Shown: one piece after another, positions 57,526-64,000 of the stretch
How the letters are laid out: every line of letters starts with the position of its first letter
How positions within the stretch are numbered: the first letter of the stretch is position 1
From: Babylonia areolata
Taxonomy: Eukaryota > Mollusca > Gastropoda > Neogastropoda > Buccinidae
Assembly: GCF_041734735.1 (NCBI RefSeq)
Contig: NC_134903.1
Location: forward strand, 2,853,227-2,917,226
Length of the DNA: 64,000 nucleotides
Direction: 5' to 3'
Notes under the pieces: generated by a model
Told to the model about the DNA's origin: nothing
Databases searched by the model: none
Seen by the model: the letters and a program-made list of their open reading frames with translations, nothing else
Program-made: the position numbers and the translations under genes

Positions 57526-58386
57526 CTTGATGCATTTAGCTTGAAGGACAACTGCGTACCATCTTCACTCGAAAGGCGTATGCCTCCAGGAGTGTAAGAT
57601 GTTGCTTATAACTCACACTACGTGATTCACAGGGTACAGCAGGTGTTATACGAAATATCTGTTGCTTATATGACTTTTTTTTTGTTGGAATGGGAACTCG
57701 ATGAGGACTTTTTTCATTCATGTCACTAAGTTCGCGGAAGCCGACAGCGTCGATAAACTCACATGAGTTAGTCAGGTTTTATCACCAGTCGTTAGCCTTG
57801 AGGCTGCTGTCCAAAATATGGTGTTAGTATTCTTTCAAAGATGCTGATGTTTTCATTTGGAGTAGTTAGTGTTACTTTTTGAATCAATGGTATGTAGTCT
57901 AATGATTTTTTTGATATTGTTACTCCCAACGAAATGCCACGTTCACAATTGTCTACCCCAACCACACCCCCTCCTCCCCCTGATCCCCACTCCACTACAC
58001 ATACACTTGATGGCAGAATTATCAGATCCACCATCCTGTACATAATTTCAGTCAACCCTTATACCCACCCCACTTCACAGTTACTCATATCAATATTTAG
58101 GCCTGCAGGCCTGATAAGGACTTTGACCTGCATGAAGTGGGGAAGAAAAGAGTCCCCACACATTAAGCATTTTCCCAACATTGAGTGCACAATGCTTGTC
58201 TGTTCATAAGTCAAGAAATATCTAGATGAGTTTTGTATTTAAAATTCTGTAAATGAACGTCAAGATAATCTTTGACTCACTTGTGTAAACAAAGTGAGTA
58301 TATCTTATTTAAAGTAGTCACTGTTCCTGCAGAAACAGCATCTCGTTTCAAATTATTCCAAACATTTGTCACTCTGTTACTATTAG
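57526..58386. other. Upstream region of TPRG1L, no gene recognised
   Basis: Mixed unique DNA. An inverted repeat ACTCACTTGTGTAAACAAAG-TGAGT lies at about 58276-58300. It resembles a dispersed molluscan repeat known to me only from memory. Confidence 0.35.
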
Positions 58387-58453
58387 GTCATCATTCTGGA
58401 ACCATTATGAATCTGAGTCAGAGGATGAAGAACCAGGAGATGAAAGGCTTTAG
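58387..58453 (+). CDS. Possible short terminal coding exon with acidic C-terminus
   Basis: An acceptor-like CTGTTACTATTAG ends at 58386. The frame that follows reads SSFWNHYESESEDEEPGDER and Leu, then TAG (58451-58453). AATAAA lies 77 nt after the stop (58530-58535). An acceptor, a short acidic tail and a poly(A) signal together fit a last exon. I found no upstream exon and know no family. It might equally be the end of a mobile-element gene. Confidence 0.25.
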
Positions 58454-58529
58454 TCAAGGGAACGTTATCATTAATTGCCCCGAAAGCAAGCAATGACCAA
58501 CACTTTTCATGCTTTTTTTATGATTGTAC

Positions 58530-58535
58530 AATAAA
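58530..58535 (+). terminator. Poly(A) signal
   Basis: AATAAA followed by AAGTTTTGTAAAAG, 77 nt beyond the stop of the possible terminal exon at 58387. Confidence 0.4.
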
Positions 58536-59234
58536 AAGTTTTGTAAAAGAGAGAGAGAATAGCATGACAGTGGAGGGGATAACTGTTCAGCGAAATGAAA
58601 ATGTAACTTTAAAAAAATGAACTTCATTACTTAAAAATGTATTATGGTTTTGTATGATAATGATAGATAAATAGACCCATAAAAACACATGGATAGATAG
58701 ATACATACACCCAAGTTATATAATCATCTGTTACTTAGGTGGCATGATGAGAAAGATTAAAGTTTATATCTACTCATGTTCCTTCTAATTCTGCATATAA
58801 AATTTGCACAGCAATGTAGTGCAGGGCAAGCTGGTGTTGTTTTTTTCATTTTCTGTTCTGTTTGTATGCTTGTCTGTCAATGAAAATAGATTTTTTTTTA
58901 CAAAATGTAGTCAGGGAAAACTTGTAGCTGTATGTTACAACAACAGCACATTCAAGGGGTTAATTTCAATGGATAGGACTTGTGAGGCCTGTTAAACTGA
59001 AGCAACTAAGCTACTGCTGCTGCCTCATACCCAGGATAGTGTATTATATATTTTCAAATGGGTTACTTTTATTATAGCAGGACAAGGGCAGGTAAGGCAA
59101 AAAGCTAGGCAATAGCCACAATTTTTCACCTCAAGTAGGAATGTGTAATGCTCACAACAAGGTCTGGACATTCACTCCACCAGTCACACACACACACAGG
59201 AGCAGAGAGGGAGAAATGTGAATATCCCCAAAAG

Positions 59235-59560
59235 CTATACCACATACCATTTGCAGAAATCATCAGGATGTTTTGCACTGGAAACTGTTTCAGACACAAT
59301 GATGGCCAGAAACACCACAGAGCCGGGGAAGACTACCACAGAATTTGCTGCAGGGTGGTTGTGGTAGAGCACAGGTTCCAGTAGCTCACTGATGGATACA
59401 AGTTCATTAGACTCTGTTGGACTGTCACTGTTTGGTTCCAGTAGCTCACTGAACGGACCCAGCTTCATCAGACTCTGTGGGGCCATCACTGTTTGGTAAG
59501 ACTTTTTTTTTCTTACACCAAACAGCACCTCAGTGCATGAGGATGCTACTGCTGCAGAAG
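59235..59560 (-). other. Open stretch with two 20-codon repeats, status unclear
   Basis: On minus a 117-codon frame contains TVMAPQSLMKLGPFSELLEP directly followed by the related NSDSPTESNELVSISELLEP, the result of a 60-bp tandem duplication. No family recognised, and no splice context that convinces me. Probably noncoding. Confidence 0.2.
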
Positions 59561-59589
59561 ATGACACGGCTGAGGGGTGCCACTGCACT

Positions 59590-59978
59590 GTGGAGTGATG
59601 GCCTAGAAGTAACGCGTCTGCCTAGGAAGTGAGAGAATCTGAGCGCGCTGGTTCGAATCGCGGCTCAGCCGCCGATATTTTCTCCCCCTCCACTAGACCT
59701 TGACTGGTGGTCTGGACGCTAGTCATTTGGATGAGACGATAAACCAAGGTCCCGTATGCAGCATGCGTTTAACACACGTAAAAGAACTCAGAGCAGCAAA
59801 AGGGTTGTTCCTGGCAAAATTCTGTATAAAAGTCCACTTCAATAGGAAAAATAAATAGAATTGCACGCAGGAAAAAATACCAAAAAAAAGGGTTGCTGCT
59901 GTAGTGTAGTGGCGTGTTCTCCCTGGGGAGAGCAGCCTGAATTTCACACAGAGAAATCTGTTGTGAGAAAAAAAGAAA
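59590..59978 (+). mobile_element. SINE family B, copy 4
   Basis: Plus orientation and near complete: head GTGGAGTGATGGCCTAGAAG and GGTTCGAATC, core GGATGAGACGATAAACCAAG and AGGTCCCGTATGCAGCATGC, tail GAATTTCACACAGAGAAATC to an A-rich end. Confidence 0.88.
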
Positions 59979-59979
59979 T

Positions 59980-61723
59980 ACTCACACTCAGCCTCACTGC
60001 ACCAATGTTGTAGAGGGTTTGTATAGGTTTTAAAACTTTATAAATATATGCCAAGAATGAATATATAAATATGATGTGTCTCTCCAAAATGACTAACCCT
60101 TTTCAGTTCACTCTAACCACTTGGAAAATCTTTGTAATTTTTTTCTCTCTGAGTCTGAACATAGAGTTGAAACTTCTAGCTCCACCAATACCGTCTACTG
60201 CAGGAGAAATAGATGAAATTTAGTTTCAGGACTATCTTCAGCTACAATGGCAGAAATTATAACTATGTAGGGAGCTTTATCCTGGTTCATGTGAATGTGA
60301 AATAGTGGTTTGGGTTTGTAGAATATATAATTATTGTTTGTAATTTGTGTTCTATTTACAGGGAAGAAAAAGAAAGAAAAAAAGAAAAACACAGTTTTTG
60401 TCAAAGATAGCTGTGAAATGCCTACCTGATTTTCAAACTTAGCTGTAAGATAATGTTTTAAAAAAGATTGATCCCAAACAGTTTTTCTGACAAGTCTTGT
60501 GCATGCAGCAGATGATTCATGCAAGGGGTGTAAGCCACCACACAAGACAAAATACTGTCCCTTTGATGCAAGTTGAAGACTTCATGCTTGGGTATCCAGA
60601 CACACTGCAAAATATAAATGTGAAAAACAAACCAAATGCCTGTGGAGGTGTGTGTTGGAGGTGTGAAGCATAGCTTAGAAAAGCCTCAGTTTGCCAGATA
60701 GTTATGGAAGGACAAAAAAATAAGCATAAAGCTTTTACTTCACTCTGCACAAAGACTGGACATTCTGTTGATAGGAAATAACACTATATTGTGGTGTTTG
60801 TTGTTTTTGTTGTTGTTTACCTGTGTATGACAACAGCATGTTACAAGACTTTTTTCTATGTTTTAGAGTTTTAACTCTTTCACTGCCAAGTTTCTGTGTG
60901 AAAAACAAAAACACTCCCCAGCACCAACTATTTTTAGAAGCGATGCTCTCTGTCACAGGCTTCGGTTCATGTCAAAACAACACCATGGACTTGTTCACTG
61001 CAAACTGGGTCAGGGGGCAAAGGTTAGTCATTGTTCTATTGATGGGAAACTGGCTGCAGCTGTTGAGCTTTGTTACAATATGAAAGTGGTTTTTATCAAC
61101 ATGACCCCTCGATGTAAAACTTAAGTCGCCTATGGCGGTGAAAGAAGTAGAGGTTTGGTTCCAACGAAAAGATTTTTTTAAATTTCTGATGAAAAATTTG
61201 TATCAAATATTATGTATTACTTTTTATGGGGGCTGGGGGGAGGGGGGCTTGGGGGGGGGGTCACAAGAAGATTTCTGTCTGTGAGATTCAGGCTGCTGAG
61301 AGTGAACCCTGTTGAGTGAAAGATTTTGGTGATTCTGTGCAGACTGCTGTGACAGATTCAAACACAGAATTTGAGCCTTTGCCGCCTCTTGCCTGCTACA
61401 GGTGAAGAGATCATCGAGATACACTGTACAGGAAACACTTGCAGCGTGCAGCAAAATCTACCACAGTGGATATAGGGAGAATTATGATGGTCTGTGAAAG
61501 TTTCAGTTGTTTTTTTTGGTTTTATATATATATATAAATTTGTGATGAGAGGAATGGCACATATTCATGCAGACAAGCATGTGCACACACAAGCATGTGC
61601 ACTCACGCACATATATACACACATTCGCACAAACAAGCATGCACATATAACATACACACCACTCATACTCCCCAAGATGTGTGTGTGTGTGTGTGCACAC
61701 ATGATTGTTAGGGTCCCTAACAA

Positions 61724-61772
<49 letters not shown>

Positions 61773-61830
61773 TACATACACAAACAAGCACACGGGCATA
61801 CACACATGCACAAGCATGCATATATTATAT

Positions 61831-61868
<38 letters not shown>

Positions 61869-62077
61869 TCACACACACAAGGCACAAAGAAAAAAATCAA
61901 GACTTGAGATGCATCTTTTTTTTCTTTTCTTTTTTTACAATTACAGTACACATACTGTACCCTTGACCCACTGGTGCAGACTCCGGCAGGGGTCTGATTC
62001 CTTGTCCTGTGCAGACTGCTACCCATGATAAGGGGAGAGAAGGAAAGTATGTGCGACCAGGTATCGGTGTGTTTTCT
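59980..62077. other. Intergenic or intronic DNA before the ankyrin exons
   Basis: Contains CA microsatellites (61723-61768, 61832-61865), a G-rich run (61232-61260) and otherwise unique AT-rich DNA. A minus-strand open stretch at 60429-60560 (VLCGGLHPLHESSAACTRLV...) ends at a GTAGGC donor-like site but matches no family I know. Upstream exons of the ankyrin gene should lie here or further left but were not found. Confidence 0.35.
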
Positions 62078-62816
62078 TAACAACAGTATGTGACATTTCA
62101 GTGTGTTGTCTGTTGGTGTTTTAAAGGCTTTTAATGAGATGGACCAGCGAGAGAATTTCTAACAACAGTATGTGACATTTCAATGTGTTGTCTGTTGGTG
62201 TTTTTAAAGGCTTTTAATGAGGTGGACCAGTGAGAGAATTTCTAACAACAGTATGTGACATTTCAATGTGTTGTCTGTTGGTGTTTTAAAGGCTTTTAAT
62301 GAGATGGACCAGCAAGAGAATTTCTAACAACAGCAAGTGACGTTTTAATGTGTTGCCTGTTGGTGTTTTTAAAGGCTTTTAATGAGATGGACCAGCAAGA
62401 GAATTTCTAACAACAGCAAGTGACGTTTTAATGTGGTGCCTGTTGGTGTTTTTAAAGGCTTTTAATGAGATGGACCAGCGAGAGAATCTCTAACAACAGC
62501 AAGTGACGTTTCAATGTGGTGCCTGTTGGGTGTTTTAAAGGCTTTTAATGAGATGGACCAGCGAGAGAATTTCTAACAACAGCAAGTGATGTTTTAATGT
62601 GTTGCCTGTTGGTGTTTTTAAAGGCTTTTAATGAGATGGACCAGTGAGAGAATTTCTAACAACAGTTTGTGACATTTCAATGTGGTGCCTGTTGGTGTTT
62701 TTAAAGGCTTTTAATGAGATGGACCAGGGAGAGAATTTCTAACAACAGCAAGTGACGTTTTAATGTGTTGTATGTTGGTGTTTTTAAAGGCTTTTAATGA
62801 GATGGACCAGCGAGAG
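62078..62816 (+). repeat. 83-bp tandem array spanning an exon acceptor boundary, eight copies plus the real exon
   Basis: The boundary TTTAAAG-GCTTTTAATGAG recurs with copy starts at 62127, 62210, 62292, 62375, 62458, 62541, 62624 and 62707, then the real exon at 62790. The period is 82-83 bp. Each unit holds about 50 bp of intron with the AG acceptor plus 27 bp (9 codons) of exon, then AATTTCTAACAACAG, which brings an in-frame stop. Confidence 0.95.
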
Positions 62817-63598
62817 GACAGCCCCCAGGTGACAGCCGGTCAGAGCGGATTCCTGGACATTGTCCATTTACTGTTGGAAGGTGGGGTGGACGTCAACACC
62901 AGGATAGGTGAGTCCATCTTCTCCTTTTTTTATGTATGTATGTATAGGATAATGATGATGATAATGATGATGATTATAGAGAAGCCGTCTGCCGTGTGTG
63001 TGTGGCAGGGTGCTAGCAAGTGCCCATGAATTTGTGTGCATGTGCATGCCTGAGTGCATGACTGTGTATGACCTTTTTTACCACACCATGTAGGCAGCCA
63101 TACTCCATTTTCGGGGGTACACTGACACTAAAAAAACCGCCATCAACACCCTTGACAGTCCACTAAAGAAATACTGTCCAAATATTCTACCAGAGGTAGA
63201 ATCTCCTCTGTTATAACAAAAAATTTTAAAAGTAATATGCGTATATATGTGAGACAGACTGAAACCTGACTGAATGACAATCTTAGATAATTAAAATCAA
63301 TCCTTTTTCTGTCTTTTAAAACATTTTTCTCTTAAAAAGTTTTTTTTTTTTCTTCTTCTTCTTTTTTTTTTTTTTTTTTAGGCCGTTTCCTCTACCCTAA
63401 TGTTCTGGACAAGGTAGGGGACGTAACCCTGGACGTTGCCATTCACCACGCCCACAAGTTCAGCGAGAGCATTTGCCAGGAGGTTCTGCAAACACTGGTG
63501 AGGGAAAGTGGGGGGCGGTGGACGTCGACTGCACCAACATGGATGGGCAGACAAGTCTGATCATTGCCGCCAGTCTGCTCTGGCCTTCCGTCATTCAG
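62790..63598 (+). CDS. Ankyrin-repeat protein, partial (first visible exons)
   Basis: Exon 62790-62907 begins after TTTTTAAAG and reads AFNEMDQREDSPQVTAGQ, then SGFLDIVHLLLEGGVDVNTR, a typical ankyrin repeat. Exon 63382-63598 follows a long T-rich tract ending in AG and reads GRFLYPNVLDKVGDVTLDVA, IHHAHKFSESICQEVLQTLV and, in a shifted frame, VDVDCTNMDGQTSLIIAAS, a second repeat. It ends at GTTCTC after CAG. The shift lies in a run of six G (63510-63515); one more G would restore the frame and also put the exon end in phase. I therefore suspect a sequencing error in the G run rather than a pseudogene, though a true mutation is possible. More exons lie beyond the window. Which ankyrin protein this is I cannot say. 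Confidence 0.6.
63067..63117 (-). mobile_element. SINE family C fragment
   Basis: Only the block ACCATGTAGGCAGCCATACT and neighbouring CCATTTTCGGGGGT remain, in the intron between the two ankyrin exons. Confidence 0.7.
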
Positions 63599-63675
63599 GT
63601 TCTCTTTTTTTTTTCTTCTTTTCTTTTAACTCTTTCACTGCCATAGGCAACTTTAGTTGACTAGACAGTTCACTG

Positions 63676-64000
63676 CCTTCTTCTTCTTCTTCTTCTGCGT
63701 TCACTCGTATGCACACGAGTGGGCTTTTACATGTATGACCGTTTTTACCCCGCCATGTAGGCAGCCATACTCTGTTTTCGGGGGGGTGCATGCTGGGTAT
63801 GTTCTTGTTTCCATAACCCACCGAACGCTGACATGGATTACAGGATCTTTAACGTGCGTATTTGATCTTCTGCTTGCATATACACACGAAGGGGGTTCAG
63901 GCACTAGCAGGTCTGCACATATGTTGACCTGAGAGATCGTAAAACTCTCCACCCTTTACCCACCAGGCGCCGTCACCGTGATTCGAACCCGGGACCCTCA
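63676..64000 (-). mobile_element. SINE family C, copy 6, cut by the window end
   Basis: The tail CTTCTTCTTCTTCTTC is at the left, then the whole body. The tRNA-like head (GATTCGAACCCGGGACCC on plus) runs into the right edge. Confidence 0.9.

Overview
This is nuclear DNA of an animal, most likely a marine snail (a caenogastropod mollusc). The grounds are spliced genes with animal orthologues, invertebrate-type protein sequences, dense microsatellites, and several tRNA-derived SINE families that I associate with gastropods from memory. The species call is inference; the gene calls rest on the translated exons.

Layout. 1-1950: low-complexity DNA and a mariner-type transposase fragment. 1956-6772 (minus): complete PSMB6 (proteasome beta-1 catalytic subunit), five coding exons. 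8442-11867 (plus): AURKAIP1/mS38, a mitochondrial small-ribosomal-subunit protein, two coding exons. 12-16.4 kb: SINEs, intergenic DNA and a possible tail-anchored terminal exon at 16425-16658. 16.7-25.3 kb: an AT-rich stretch without recognised SINEs that may be the long 3'UTR of TARDBP. 25353-30883 (minus): complete TARDBP (TDP-43), four coding exons. 32.6-35.8 kb: two diverged 5S rDNA units, one split by a LINE 3' end. 36-43.8 kb: minisatellites, a LINE remnant and a duplicated 275-bp block. 43851-57460 (minus): complete TPRG1L (hSac2-domain family), five coding exons. Its last intron holds a young, whole-looking 8.25-kb Gypsy element that sits inside an older SINE. 58-64 kb: a possible terminal exon, a SINE, and the first visible exons of an ankyrin-repeat gene that runs off the window.

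The host genes are housekeeping or neuronal and do not form a pathway. The links worth attention are structural. (1) TDP-43 binds UG repeats, and the window carries long UG tracts beside splice sites of TPRG1L, PSMB6 and TARDBP itself, on the transcribed strand. (2) Two genes carry tandem arrays built from a copied exon-intron boundary: a donor side in TPRG1L and an acceptor side in the ankyrin gene. (3) The Gypsy element has integrase before reverse transcriptase (Gmr1-like order). (4) The SINEs are modular, with one shared core and different tails.
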